The notes beneath the pieces were generated by a model. It saw only the letters and a list, made by a program, of their open reading frames with translations, was not told the origin of the DNA and searched no databases. The position numbers and the translations under genes are program-made. 64,000 nt of DNA from contig NC_037689.1 in NCBI RefSeq assembly GCF_003255815.1, positions 21,248,230 through 21,312,229 on the forward strand, written 5' to 3'. Below, in pieces: positions 1 through 12,139 of the stretch (within the stretch, counting starts at the first letter, position 1; each line of letters opens with the position of its first letter). Source of the stretch: Theropithecus gelada (Eukaryota; Chordata; Mammalia; Primates; Cercopithecidae).

Positions 1-264
1 TAAGAAGATAAGAAAAAAAGATTCTGACAATTCCGAAGCCTCCTGGAGTAGAATTTGCCCACTTAAGAAATATTCTCATACTGAAAAAAAATGAAGCTAT
101 GGAGAAGATTTGAAACTCTGTGTATTTGGGCTTAAAGTGACTGAGTCATTTGGTACTTTGGTTTAGTTTGGAAATGTATAAAAGCATCAGGAAAAGAAAT
201 ATGAAATGGAGTTGGGGGGCACAGGAGAAAATGTTTTCAGATTAAGATGTTAACAAATAATCAA
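1..264. other. No gene or clear repeat seen
   Basis: AT-rich sequence without a recognisable repeat or exon-like open frame. Confidence 0.5.
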
Positions 265-440
265 ACAGTTCATCTTATCTAATCTCAGAAAAATCCTTCA
301 AGGTGGCTATTACTAGTCTCACTTAATGTGAGGAAACTGAATACAGAAAAAAATAACCAGCTTAGCCAAACTTCCAAAGTGGGAAAATTAGGATCTACAT
401 CAAAGTCTGTCTGCCAAATCTATGCAGTTTCTATTTCTTC
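265..440 (-). repeat. MIR SINE fragment (antisense)
   Basis: The order of motifs is the reverse complement of the MIR core: a decayed 'atctaatc...' block, 'gtgaggaaactgaa', then a decayed 'ggatctacatcaaagtctgtctg' end. It is strongly diverged, as expected for this old tRNA-derived SINE. Confidence 0.5.
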
Positions 441-521
441 TATCCAACAGAGAAAGAGAGATCAGAACACATGCCCAAAAAGATATAAATCTTAGCTGAA
501 ATGATATCAGTTTTCTGATGG

Positions 522-882
522 TGTGTTAGTCCGTTTTCACACTGCTATAAAGAAGTACCTGAGACTGGGTAATTTATAAAGGAAAGAGGTTTACATTACT
601 CACAGTTCTGCATGGCTGGGGGGCATCAGGAAACTTACAATCATGGCAGAGGATGAAGGGGAAGCAAGGCATGTCTTACATGGTGGCGGGAGAGAGAGAG
701 AGCAAAGAAAGCCACATCCTTTTAAACCATCAGTTCTTGTGAGAACTCACTCACCATCATGAGAACAGCATGGGGGAACTTCCCCCATGATCCAATCACC
801 TCCCACCAGGTCCCTCTCCCAACACAGGGGGATTACAATTTGAGGTGAGATTTTGTTATGGACACAGAGCCAAATCATATCA
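522..882 (-). mobile_element. Solo LTR, THE1/MST type (ERVL-MaLR)
   Basis: Read on the minus strand this 361-bp unit starts TGATATG and ends in ACTAACACA, the termini of THE1/MST LTRs. Length fits THE1 (about 350-375 bp). It is flanked by a perfect 5-bp target duplication GATGG (517-521 and 883-887) and has no internal retroviral sequence, so it is a solo LTR left by LTR-LTR recombination. The choice between THE1 and MSTA was made by eye. Confidence 0.85.
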
Positions 883-929
883 GATGGAAATAGGAAATGT
901 CTTATGATGCACAGGAATGTTCACAAAGC

Positions 930-1250
930 AATCACTGAATGAAACTGATTGACCAGAGATTATCAAGAAAAAGGTGAGCCTTATAATATGAAGACAGCCA
1001 ATTTGGCCCCTCAGAAGTGAGGGAGAAATAAGGGACAGTGAATGAAAGAGGAAAGTTTAAGGAGAGGAGGAAATGAGGGAGAGAGGAAAGTGGGGCAAGA
1101 GGGAAAGGCAGTGAGGTGATGAACAGGGGCCTAGTTTTGCAGGAAATACTTATTATCTGTGTATTTCTACATATACAGAATTTGTGTGTAAAGTAGAAAA
1201 AGTCTCCACTAGGAAGATAACTAAAGGTTATTAATATTCCTTTTATCACT
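930..1250. other. Purine-rich unique sequence
   Basis: GA-rich stretch (notably about 1015-1115) with no recognised repeat. The minus-strand open frame here reads as low-complexity Leu/Ser/Pro/Phe translation and is not credible as a gene. Confidence 0.4.
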
Positions 1251-1354
1251 CAGCAACCAAAGCCACATGCTTATTTCTGCTCCCCAGAAGCAATGTTAGC
1301 TACTAGTTTCAATTCAGGAAAATGTATATCTTCAGAAAGGTTTTTATGAGATAT

Positions 1355-2246
1355 TTATTCAGCTTTTTCTCAAACTTCTTCATATTTTCACTATAAACGT
1401 TAAACTGAAAGTGTGTTCTAAAAATTCTTTTCCACCATGAAAATGTAGAAGCATACTTTCTGATGAAGTTTATGTGGTGTAAATCATGATGCTGAGAACC
1501 AGCATAGAAAAGGATGAGATTTAAAGGTTTGAGAGGAATATCATAACCACGATGGGCATCAATAGTTTCTATCAAATAAATTGTCACCCATGTCCAAAGA
1601 AGAATTCATTACAGGATCACACAAAAGCGTGATTCCAACGAAAAATCCAGTTCCAAGAATTAGAATTTCCAAAGGATGTGCATATTCAGCTTCTATTCCA
1701 AATGGAACTTCAAACTTCTGATGAATTTTATGAATCTATTTACATACTCTTTTTGTGGTACAAGAATTTATGCAGGCTTAGAAATAGTGCCAAGTAATAT
1801 CAAAGACTGTAGTATAGCCAAAGCACCTTGCCAAAAGCATATACCATTTTGTCATTCTTTTTCAATCATAAATAATATTGATATACTCTGTAAAATGATA
1901 GGTTCCACAAATAAAACAACTGGATATAAAAGTGATTAAAGAGAAGTACTGTAAAGCATTTCCATTGGTTTTCCCATGTCTCTGGTTTATATTTTTCAAT
2001 GTTATTTTTTTTTAATGCACGGTATAAATTGAAATAGAAATCCAAGCAAAAAGAACAAGAAATAAAAGCTTTCATGAATGATAGCACATCCCCATGTTGC
2101 AATCTAGAACATTGTATAATTATTAACATATAATTCCAAGCATTTTAAAATGGTTCTTGCAGAGGACTCTCAGGTAAAAGTGAATCTACATACTCCACAG
2201 TTACAAATGCTGAACTAAAGATGTTGGCACTTTCATTTGTTGCCAT
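1355..2246 (-). pseudogene. MSMO1P: Processed pseudogene of methylsterol monooxygenase 1
   Basis: The parent gene MSMO1 (SC4MOL) encodes an ER-membrane di-iron C4-methylsterol oxidase of cholesterol synthesis, about 293 residues. Here the whole coding length is present on the minus strand without introns, from an ATG-Ala-Thr-Asn-Glu start (complement of 2244-2246) to the remnant stop near 1355-1357. That footprint is about 892 nt against 882 expected. Recognisable blocks include PETWENQWKCF and LLFNHF (about 1935-2000), AEYAHPLE (about 1680), IDAHRGYDIPL (about 1530-1560) and YASTFSWWKRIF (about 1420-1450). Disabling changes are visible: several frameshifts; a TAG replacing the Tyr codon of the KYIHK stretch (complement of 1736-1738); the following HxxHH iron-ligand box reading HKIHQ; and a one-base loss at the C-terminus that destroys the normal stop. 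Similarity seems to continue upstream into 5' UTR (to about 2340). No clear poly(A) tract or target duplication was found, so the insertion limits are open. Gene-family identity is very secure. Confidence 0.93.
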
Positions 2247-2344
2247 TTCTCAAATCTCTGCAGATAGCCTTCTAATTCTGGATGGTCATAAGGTGACTGT
2301 AGCCATGATTTTTGATGCTTCTGATTTTGTCATTCCACCTGTTT

Positions 2345-3185
2345 TAGCCAACTCTCATTTACTATGAGTAAATCATACCTAATAAATTTCTAAAACTCAA
2401 ACTGACTTCTAATAACAGACTTACTGATGTGAACTCAGGAAGTACAAATTCATTTACTGTTAAGATTAAGTAAACATACCACAACAAGATGCAGATGGGA
2501 GTTTAAGGAGCAATTTGAAGACACGCTCTAAGTTCATTGAGTCTTCAGTGAGCCACCTACAGTAGAGATCAGGTTTATTGGAAGGTGCCAGGACAGTGCC
2601 ACCCTTATCATCAACCAACACCACCCTGCTTTCCCATAAAGACTGGAGAACTGTGCAGAAGGTGGAAAAGTCACCAGTCTTCTAGGGGGTGTTCATGGAG
2701 ACTGATAATTCCCTCCCTTCCCACTGAGGAGAAAATAATTTTCTGAAATAAAATGATTATTTACAGGAATACAAAGTAAGATGAGAGTCATGGAATCTAA
2801 GATGTCATAAAGTTAGTATAAAATCTTTGGGAAAGGGGTGTTGACACAGTTGGGGGATAGTTAACTGACAAAAATAAAACCACATCATATTTATCTTCTT
2901 ACTGAATTAAAAACCCTCAACAAACTTGCTCCATGAAAGCTAAAAAGGTAAATTCTAAAATCATATAATTCACGGTTATCTCAATTTATAATTCTTGTAA
3001 AAATAGAATTACTGTACCTATTCCTCTGCTTCACTTCAGATTGTATTCTCAAGAACACAGTACAATGTACTGAAACAATAACATATATGTAGTTAAGAAT
3101 AGTTGCAGAATGCAAAAGCTTTGCTTTGAAATCAGTCTACCACCTATTTAATTATTAGTATAGGAAGTTGTACCAGCATTGGAAG
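2345..3185. other. No gene seen
   Basis: AT-rich sequence with no feature I can name. The segment 2247-2340 may be pseudogene 5' UTR. Confidence 0.4.
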
Positions 3186-3189
3186 TTAG

Positions 3190-3700
3190 TTTAATTTGGG
3201 TTCCCCCAGAAAGTGGACCCTGAGGCAAGGAATTGGAGGCAGATAAGTATTTATGAGGTAATCCCAAGATGCAAAAGTGAGAGACAGAGAAAGTGAAATG
3301 GAGAAAGGAAGAAAGAAAATCAAATGTATGCTACTTCTATAGAAAAATGAGACTCAGTCTCCTTGAGGATACTGTGAAGAACTGCACAGAATACCCTTCA
3401 AAATCATACCATCGAAAGTAGGAGTGGCTGGGGCATCAATCTACCTACTCCTACTCACCGTTGGCTAAGGATTGCCTGTGGAGGTGTTAACTTACTTTCA
3501 GTTGTGCCTGCATTCATGGAATGACCCTCCATTTTTTGCCCCACTGCCCACTTGGCATGGGTCTCTGGCAAGTGCAGGGGACTCATCTCCACGAGTGAAT
3601 GGAAATCAAGTTCCCAAGGGGTTGGGGCAGTCTTGTGGTATGTCACAAATTCCTGCTATAGAGGTTTAAGTGATTTCTGCCTTCTTCATGGAATCACCTG
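3190..3700. repeat. Possible old LTR-like repeat, unassigned
   Basis: The start 'agtttaatttgggttcccc', the 'ggcaaggaattggaggcaga' region and the 'ggctaagga' block near 3462 resemble a dispersed LTR-type repeat of primate genomes that I cannot name. The two short open frames here overlap on opposite strands and look accidental. Confidence 0.3.
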
Positions 3701-4295
3701 CTAATGTAATAGATTTCTTTAAGTATATTATCAATTACGCAGGCATTTTAAGATAAAAAACATACTCATCAGTTATTGCCAAATGTCAAATCTCAATCAA
3801 AATGAACCCCAGACTCTTTTCCCAGAAAAAAAAATATTTTTCAACAGGTACATCATTTCCAAAATAGACCAGACCTGTGATAGACTTTTAAATATTAGGA
3901 ATACATAGGATGGTGAGTAAGATTTGGTTATAGCTTAGCCTAGGGCCATAAACAACCCATACATAAACACGAAACGACTGTGCTCCAAAATTCCTCAGCT
4001 ATGTCAGGCCATGGGAAGTTCCTTCCTCAGGCTTCCACCTGAGAGGCTTCTGCCTGACATATGAGGAGCATTTATAGTAAACCGAATTTTGATGAAAAGC
4101 TCCAGAAAAGCAGGGAACAATTGTTTATGAAAACCATCTAGATTAGTGTTTTCAGAACTGTGCCCATGAGGCCATGGAAGAGAAAAAAATAAAGGGGTGG
4201 GTCTGGACTCCTCCCTTGCTTCAACAGGAGCCATGGTGAATTTTTGTTTGTTTTGTGTAGGCTTATGCTTCAGCTTGAAAAACACAGAACAAACT
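3701..4295. other. No gene seen
   Basis: No recognised repeat, exon or RNA gene. The minus-strand 93-codon frame has no recognisable domain. Confidence 0.4.
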
Positions 4296-4299
4296 CTTC

Positions 4300-4440
4300 G
4301 ATTTACAAATGAAACACAGGCTGGGAGCCATTAAGTGGCTTGTAAAAGACCACACTGCCAGACAGAAGCAGAGCTAGAATGAGGAATCTGACTTCCAAGT
4401 AACAAAGACTCTCTCCTTTAACCTAGTTCTGACCTTGGAC
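4300..4440 (-). repeat. MIR SINE fragment (antisense)
   Basis: Pattern 'gaaacacaggctgggagccattaag...cagagctagaatgag' matches the antisense MIR core, in which an 'aaactgaggc' block is followed by 'ttaag' and 'cagagctgggatt' blocks. Diverged. Confidence 0.5.
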
Positions 4441-4489
4441 TTCCCTCTTTGTCCCTGTAGAATCAAGTATAAGCAAGAATGGGGCTAAG

Positions 4490-4830
4490 TTACTTTACTG
4501 AAAATCCCCCACACTTTGTATCATCAAATTTCTCATCCCCCATCGTCGATATCAAATCACCCTGGCCAGCCTTCAGCAGGAATTATGTTGAGTTGGTCTA
4601 GTAAGAGTCACCCTTACCCTGAGGTTTCCTTTTAGTAATTTTCCACCCACTGATCCTCACCCTGCTCCTTGGCTGTAAATCCCCACTTGTCCTTATTGGA
4701 GTTCAGCCCAATATCCTTCCCCCATTTCAAGACCTCATTGCAGTGGTTCCTCTACCTACAGCGATAGTCTCCCCAAATAAAGCCTTCATTACCATCTTTA
4801 GCAAGAGTCCTTAAACATTTTCTTCTTTAA
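4490..4830 (+). repeat. Possible LTR remnant (plus orientation)
   Basis: A pyrimidine-rich block ends with 'ccccaaataaagccttcatt' at about 4770-4790, the look of an LTR R region with a polyadenylation signal. Family unknown; this is a shape-based guess. Confidence 0.3.
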
Positions 4831-6350
4831 CGTAAGCCAGCAATGCACTTCCTAATTCACCTTAGTTTTCCTTTCCAGACCTGTGTCAATTCACAAAAAT
4901 ACTCTCAGCAGTAAGCCTCCCTATTGTCTTCCCTTCAACAAATGTAGGGGGTATTTAAAATGGTACTTAAAACAATACTGACTATAGTCACTTCATCCTC
5001 TCTAGGGGAATGATTCAAATCTTCTCTGAGGTAGATAGCTCTTTTGTTTATAAAAATACTTTGATGATGGGCCTTGACTGACTTGTTCATAGAGAAATGT
5101 GAGGATCCTTGCTCAAATTTTAAATGAATGAAAGCCAAATTACACCATGAAACAGAGTAAGAGAGACTAAGGTGGCCGGGAGGGAGGCCAGCAAGAAGGG
5201 AAGATGGGATGAAAGCAGGGGAGAGAAAGACGAAGAGGCAAAGATATAAGCAATATGGAGGCCTGAGGAGAAATTCTCTGTGACTGGGCATAGCTAGAGA
5301 ACTGAGAACATGGTGGCATGATATTCTGTTGTAAGTTTGTGGTACTGGGCTGGGTTGTCATCATTTTTTCCCTTCCCTGTTATTTCCAGGATTTAGAAAT
5401 CGGCCACACACAAAAGCCATATGTTAGTTTTATTTGAAAAAAGGAATAAAGTGAAGCACAGCAATGGGGAAGAGGATAGGAGAGCCCAGAACAGATAGAG
5501 AAGACGTAGAATTAAACAGATGCACTGCTGTTTAAGAGCTTAGCAGAGAATGGTGCTATACCATAAACCAGCCCAGGACGACGTAAGCCATCTCTGGGGA
5601 GTTCTGAGAGATAAGGGGGTGGAGGGCAAGGATAAGTGCCATTTGATTTGAACATCCTCCCACTAACTCTTTTCATCAGTCAAAGTCATTTCCTGCCCAT
5701 AATGCATTAAAGAACTATGACAGAAGAATAGGACACAGTGTGTGAAAATTGCTCCAACTTTCAGGTTCTTGTCAGGAGAAGCAGCATGTAATACTTGACA
5801 TGACTCATTTAGGTAGGAGATGACAGCAGGTAAAATTAACAGGAATCTGAAGTGATGTGTTATTTCCCTTAAAGAAATATATGATCAGAAATGAAAAAAA
5901 AAATGCCATAAAATTCACATATGTACTTTATTTAAAATGTTGACATACAGGAAAAATGTACTAATGAAAGAATTTGTGCTTATGTTTATGAAAGGCCTAT
6001 TATTATAAATATTATTTGTAGAATAAAACTCATTAACCCATTTAGATTCACAAATAATGCAATCGAATTTTTTTGAATTATTAGAAAATGTATACCACTA
6101 ATGACTTTCAATGGTAATTTAGGCCTACCAAAAAGGTTAACTTTGACAGAAAGAAAATCAAAATCCCAATGAGGGAAAGGCTAAGATAAAATATAAATGA
6201 AAAGTTTTTTTTTCCCTACAGGTTATTTCAGTAACTGACTTCCATGGGTAGGAGGCATAACTAAAAATAGATTTTAGAAAATTATTCTACGAAAAGAACA
6301 TGTGATCAAATCCTAAAATGCTTCAGTCCTTGATGTGGCTCAATGTCTTT
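4831..6350. other. No gene seen
   Basis: Unique-looking AT-rich sequence. Antisense open frames at 4935-5364 come from a GA-rich patch (5160-5245) and show no domain. Confidence 0.4.
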
Positions 6351-6353
6351 AGT

Positions 6354-6455
6354 ACAGTGGTTCTCACAGTGTAGTCCCTGGCCAGCAGGATAAGCATCAC
6401 ATGGGAACTTGCTGGAAATGCAAAGTCACATCTTAGAGAATCATCATTTGACAGT
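6354..6455 (+). mobile_element. MER5-type hAT-Charlie fragment
   Basis: 'cagtggttctcacagtgtag', 'ccagcaggataagcatcac' and 'ggaacttgctggaaatgc' follow the first half of the MER5A consensus. The 3' half is missing or decayed. Confidence 0.65.
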
Positions 6456-7485
6456 CAACGAGGTTGGGATGTTTTTATCCATCAACTTCCCGTCAGTCAT
6501 TGGTTAAAGGCTACTTCTGGGGACCTTATCCTAGACAGAAGGAGAGCTTGCCTCTTTGACCACAGGGGAAAAAAAGCTCTCAGACAGAGAGTAACCATAG
6601 CAGGTTTTTGTAGCAAGCAGCCTTTTGCATGTCCAGGTGAACATCGAAGGGATATGGTAGGGCACCAGCAGCCTCTGCTACGGTCTCTGAACTTCATATG
6701 AGAAAGATCTAGGTTTTATTACCTCAATCATCATTATTGTGTTAATATCAATGATGAATTACACAGTCAGAAAGGGGGAAGGGGTCTCAGGAAATACACT
6801 CCAAAACTGTAATCAGCCACTTTACATTTCTTTCTGGGATTGTCCCTGCACAAGCTGAATGTGGTGGGGAACTGGTCCCAGATACGGCTGTGCAATGAAT
6901 CCAGTATGCATGACTTTCTGGCGGGGAATCCCTGAAGTTGATGCGTTTTACTTGTCCATATGATACTTATATTCAATTATCCAGTGATTCTAAATCTCTA
7001 TTTAAATGTCATTGCAGGGCATGATATATTGTATGCCTGATTTAAAACAAACAGAAACTCCAACTGATTCAGTCAACAAATTCATCTAATTCTACTACTG
7101 ATTCATAGTAACCACATAAATTGCCAGCAGGAACAGGAAAATCCCTCTATAGTAAGCCCTAGTTAGGCAACATCCTTCCCTAAAGCTTATTTCCAGAAAT
7201 AGTCACGAAGAGTGAATACAACTGCCTCCAAGAATGTTTTCTTTTACTGGACTCTGTCATTTACCCTCTACTGGGTTCTAATCAGGTTTTCCAAATAAGT
7301 CTCCTGGAATATCCCATTGCAGCGTATCAGATAAGTGACCCCAGAGTCAACATAAAATTTAATCAGAAGACAGTAAAATAAACACAGTGGTCATATTTAT
7401 TTATTACTGACTTCCAATAAATCTCCCAGGCCCAGTTCATACACCTAGATTGATTTTCATGCAAAAGATAACATCTTTGCACAAA
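6456..7485. other. No gene seen
   Basis: No repeat or exon recognised apart from scattered AT-rich runs. Confidence 0.4.
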
Positions 7486-7487
7486 TT

Positions 7488-7602
7488 ATATACATATATA
7501 CATACACAGATATACATACGTATATATACACACACATATATACACATATACGCACACACACATATACACATATATATACACACACATACATATACACCTA
7601 TC
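7488..7602. repeat. Mixed (TA)n/(CA)n microsatellite
   Basis: About 115 bp of alternating ata/cac units, an imperfect compound dinucleotide tract. Confidence 0.9.
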
Positions 7603-7952
7603 CCTAACTGAAAATATTTGTTTCTATACTAAACATGTCTACCTAGTAAAAGAGACAGAACCAATGAGGGAAACGAGATCACTGGGAACCCTTGATTTTA
7701 ATGGTCACCTTGATATTAATGATCCAGTGGCTAAATTCAGCATATAGGAGTGTTTTGTTTGTCTTGTCTATTATGTTTCATTTGTATGAAAAAAGAATAA
7801 GCATTTATATATGGGGGAATTCAAATAAAATAATCCATGTTTCCGCTTCCTCTTTCAAGAATCAGTATCAGGCAACAGTGGTCTCAGAATCTGTGTGGCA
7901 ACAAGAGGCAGAGGTTGGAGAATGGCTGTCTCCTTAAGATAGGGCAGACACA

Positions 7953-8255
7953 GCCAGGCGCAGTGGTTCACACCTGTAATCCCAGCATTTTGGAAGGCTG
8001 AGGCGGGCGGATCACCTGAGGTCAAGAGTTTGAGACCAGCCTGGCCAACATGGTGAAACCTCATCTCTACTAAAAATACAAAAAAAATTAGCTGGATATA
8101 GAGGCGCACGCCTGTAGTCCCAGCTACTCGAGGAGGCTCAGGCAGGAGAATCGCTTGAACCTGGGAGGCGGAGATTGCAGTGAGTCAAGATCACGCCACA
8201 GCACTCCAGCCTGGGCAACAGAGGGAGACTCCATCTCAAAACAAAACAAGACAAA
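7953..8255 (+). mobile_element. AluS, full length
   Basis: Complete dimeric Alu from 'gccaggcgcagtggttcaca' to an interrupted A-rich tail. It has a perfect 17-bp target duplication starting AAGATAGGGCAG (7936-7952 and 8256-8272). Diagnostic bases (CACCTGAGGTCA, TTAGCTGG) put it in AluS rather than the young monkey AluY group. Confidence 0.95.
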
Positions 8256-8272
8256 AAGATAGGGCAGACACA

Positions 8273-8781
8273 CCCAATTTATCATAGTTACCACTGTTTC
8301 CTTATTGTCTACCTGCCTTGCCTCTAGGGGTATTGAGTTCGTAACCCATTGTAAATAGAATTTTAGACACAGTTTTGGAAATGTAGTGCATCTTACCTTT
8401 TACACAGATGCCTCAGATGTAGGAAATTTTCATTTGGAATACAAGCTTCTGTGTGTTGACTAATTGCATTACTGTGTATAATTGATGGCGCTCAGCCAGT
8501 GCACCTAGGATGACAATGAATAGCACATAAAATATTCTAAGACAGCCTTTCCATTTCCTGTTGTAATTATTAGCAATATTCTCTAGGTCTCATCTTAAGC
8601 TAGGCCCTGCCCCTGCCCTATACAGGTCTTCCTCTAGATAATTTCTGTGCAGCACCAGCACAGCAGAGGAAGGATAAAGATAAAGCTAAAATATAAAAAG
8701 AAGTTAAGCCTATGTATACATTTGTGACTAGGAGAATAACCTGCTTGTAAGGAAACTGATCTTCTTCTTGTGGAATGGGTT
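8273..8781. other. No gene seen
   Basis: Unique-looking sequence between two oppositely oriented Alus. Confidence 0.4.
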
Positions 8782-8788
8782 ATCTTTC

Positions 8789-9104
8789 TTTCTTTTTTTT
8801 TCTTTTTTTTTCTTTTTTTTTAGAAGGAGTTTTGCTTGTTGCCCAGGCTGGAGTGCAATGGCTTGATGTCAGCTCACCGCAACCTCCGCCTCCCAAGTTC
8901 AAGCGATTCTCCTGCCTCATTCTCCTAAATAGCTGAGATTACAGGCACCTGCCACCATGCCTGGCTAGTTTTTTGGGTATTTTTAGTAGAGACGTGGTTT
9001 CTCCATATTGGTCAGTCTAGTCTCGAACTCCCGACCTCAGGTGATCTGCACGCCTCTGCCTCCCAAAGTACTGGGATTACAGCTGTGAGCCACCGTGCCT
9101 GGCC
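8789..9104 (-). mobile_element. AluS, full length
   Basis: Antisense Alu with a T-rich tail of repeated TTTTTTTTC units, bounded by the target duplication ATCTTTC (8782-8788 and 9105-9111). With the plus-strand Alu at 7953-8255 it forms an inverted pair 533 bp apart. Confidence 0.95.
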
Positions 9105-9111
9105 ATCTTTC

Positions 9112-9660
9112 AAACGATCTCAACAACTTTGTTTCAAAAATGTTTGTATTAATGCAGGCTCATTTGAATAGGTGCAGTACCTAGTAAATGAACTGTTTGA
9201 AAGTTGAACCCTCCATTTGGATGAGAGGACAATTGCCAAAAGGTCTGTCTTAGTATTTCACAGTAACTAATCATATCTAACTTTTGAAAATTTCCAAGCT
9301 TAGCTGATAAAAGGGAAAAAGCTCAAGTGAGGGTTATGCTCAGTCTAAAGCATTTTGGCATTACAATGGAATAGGAATATATATTTAAAACAGGGGCAAG
9401 GGAGGAGGCCAAAGAGGGAAGGAAGGAGGAAAGGAGTGATGGGGGAGAGAGAGAAAGAGAGACAGAGAGAGAGAATATGACAAAATGACACAATGAATGG
9501 CAGAGATGGAAAATTCTTATTTTGTGGGTTAAGGATCAATCTCAGCTCTTTGTATCTTTAAGTTTCTTTTCCATTCAAACCAAAGTTTTAAAGCATGTGA
9601 CTTTATGAACAACAGGGATATAGTATAAAGAAATGGAAAACTCAATGCAAATAAGCATTT
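9112..9660. other. No gene; GA-rich tract inside
   Basis: No exon seen. A GA-rich simple repeat lies at about 9420-9478. Confidence 0.4.
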
Positions 9661-9674
9661 GCTTAAGCATTTTA

Positions 9675-9989
9675 TTTTATTTTATTTTTATTTTTATTTT
9701 TTTTGAGACGGAGTCTCGCTCTGTCGCCCAGGCTGGAGTGCAGTGGCGGGATCTCAGCTCACTGCAAGCTCCGCCTCCCGGGTTCACACCATTCTCCTGC
9801 CTCAGCCTCCCGAGTAGCTGGGACTACAGGCTTCCGCCGCCACCTCGCCCGGCTAGTTTTTTGTATTTCTTAATAGAGACGGGGTTTCACCGTGTTAGCC
9901 AGGATGGTCTCGATCTCCTGACCCCGTGATCCGCCCGTCTCGGCCTCCCAAAGTGCTGGGATTACAGGCTTGAGCCACCGCGCCCGGCC
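9675..9989 (-). mobile_element. AluY, Old World monkey type
   Basis: Antisense young Alu showing ACCTCGCCCGGCTAG and CAGGCTTGAGCCACC. The tail is an imperfect (TTTTA)n run. Target duplication TTAAGCATTTTA (9663-9674 and 9993-10004). Divergence from the monkey AluY consensus is very low. Confidence 0.95.
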
Positions 9990-10004
9990 TGTTTAAGCAT
10001 TTTA

Positions 10005-10690
10005 AAGTCAGTCATGAGTTGATTCATGTCAAGGTGCAAGATTAGGCTGCTACTATTAGAGAGATGCAGCATCTGAGAGCAGAAAGATTTTCTACTTTGG
10101 TGGGGCTGCAGAATGATTAACAATTTGATAGTTATCACCAGTGTCTGACACAGGGTTATTTTCAATGAGGGAAGATTGAACAATAAAGGACAACCAAAGG
10201 TAAGTTTCTCTATTCATTTTCTGAAAAGATTTCCAAAACTGTACATTCAAAAAATCTCCCTGGACAAGCCCTTTAAGTTCTACAGGCTCAGTGAAAATAC
10301 ATCTTATCATTATCTGCAGCAGTAAAAATAAAGTTGAAATTGTGCCCATATATCATGTATTCATTTCTCACATATTCCCCCCAATCATTTGTGTAAGAAT
10401 ATCATCTTAGTTCATATATCCCCCAACCAGGATTACAGCCCAACCCCCTTCCATAATGAAACATAATGTTTTGAAGCGATAATAAAACCCATATCACATA
10501 TGCAACAATCATTAAATCCATAGACTTTCCGTCTGTATTGGGGAAATCACTGAATTTGCAATGCCCATCGCTTGTCATAGACATCTTCACATTTGCTTTA
10601 TATACAACATCTGTGTAGCTCACTCATGTGATCATGGGAAGAAGAAAGATAAGAATTAACGGGGGTTCCACATTGGTACTCTGTTGATCC
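10005..10690. other. No gene seen
   Basis: Unique-looking sequence. Minus-strand open frames at 10092-10349 and 10402-10623 show no recognisable domain, and I see no splice context for them. Confidence 0.4.
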
Positions 10691-10697
10691 ATTGTAT

Positions 10698-11327
10698 TGA
10701 TTTGCCATGGATGTGTAACAAATTACCATAAACTGAGCAGTTTATAAGAATACTCGTTTAGTACCTCACAGTTGTGTAGGCCATAATTCCGGGTGGACGT
10801 GGCTAGATTTTCTGCTCTGAGTTTCAAAAGATTGAAACCAAGGTGCTGGCTGGGCTGAGCTCTTTTCAAGAGGCTATGGGGGAGAATCTGCTTCAACCGA
10901 AAGTCCATTTAAGTTGTTGGCAGCATTCATTTTCTTGCAGTTGTAGGACTGAAGTCCTCCTTCCTTTTCTAGCTGGCAGCTGACAGCCTCCCTCAGCTTG
11001 TAGAGGCCATCCACGGTTTTCATGTGGTCCCCTTCATTTTCAAAGCTAGGAATGGTCGTGAATCAAAGCCTTCTTGTGTTTTGAATGTCTCTGACATTCC
11101 CGTCTGCCCTCTTCTGCCACCAGTTGGAGAAAATTCTCTACTTTAAGGGCCCATGTGTTTAGATTAGGCTACTTGATACCCTGATAGCTTACCTTTACAA
11201 CTGTGTTATGAAGTAACACAGTTGTAACAAGACTCAATCACAAATTTCATACCCAATTACATTCACAGGTCCTGGGGATTGGGACCTGGAATCATGGGGA
11301 GAATGTCTAGAAAATGTACCTACCACA
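10698..11327 (-). mobile_element. MLT1-type LTR (ERVL-MaLR), antisense
   Basis: The left part 'gtgtaacaaattaccataaa' plus the 'caaggtgctggctgggctg' block, and the right end 'ttcacaggtcctggggatt...cctaccaca', are the reverse complement of an MLT1-family LTR. Old and diverged, with no internal retroviral genes. Confidence 0.7.
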
Positions 11328-11340
11328 CCTATCAACGTAC

Positions 11341-11645
11341 TTTTTTTTTTTTTTGAGACAGAGTCTTGCTCTGTTGCCCAGGCTGGAGTGCAGTGGCATG
11401 ATCTCGGCTCACTGCAACCTCCCCCTTCTGGATTCAAGCAATTCTCCTGCCTCAGCCTCCCAAGTACCTGAGATTACAGTCACTCACCACCACGCCCAGC
11501 TAATTTTTGTATTTTTTTTTTTCTTAGTAGAGACGGGGTTTCACCATGTTGGTCAGGCTGGTCTTGAACTCCCGACCTCAGGTGATCGGCTCTCCTCTGC
11601 CTCCCAAAGTGTTGGGATTACAGGCGTGAGCCACTGCACCTAGCC
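11341..11645 (-). mobile_element. AluS, full length
   Basis: Antisense Alu with a 14-T tail and an expanded T run at the central linker (about 11513-11522). It sits about 14 bp beyond the end of the MLT1-type LTR. Confidence 0.93.
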
Positions 11646-12139
11646 CATTTTGATATATGCTGTCCCCTTGTGGGAACAATTTATAAGTATGACATGGACT
11701 ATATCAACTGTTGGGTGAATAACAACATTCTAAATGTTCAATGAAGGAAGCCTCAGCTTCCTGGTTCACCACAAGAATTTGCCTCTAGAACTTGGAGGTG
11801 AGTAAATCACCTACAGTCCTCAACAGCTGGCTATCAATACATCACATCTAGACCTCTAGGGGAAGGCAGGCTTATATATAAAAGATGAAAAACCTAGACA
11901 ACAGGATGCTTTCTTTTTAAAATTATATGAGCTGTATCATATGAACTCTGCACTGCCTCAACCTTTGGATGCTAATGTGAAGTCTTAATAAATGATCTTG
12001 AGATTTGAGGGATAATCAGTCCATTAATTTCTATAACAGATATCTAAATGAGAGTTACTAGAACAAGATAATGTGAACACTAAACATAGTGTTATTTTTC
12101 TAGTGCATGTGGCAGATTATATTTTCTAAAGATGACCAC
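11646..12139. other. No gene seen
   Basis: No repeat or exon recognised. Confidence 0.4.

Noticed and set aside
9633..9929. 98-codon frame 'ETESRSVAQAGVQW...' and similar frames elsewhere
   Set aside because: Standard antisense Alu translation, repeated at each minus-strand Alu.
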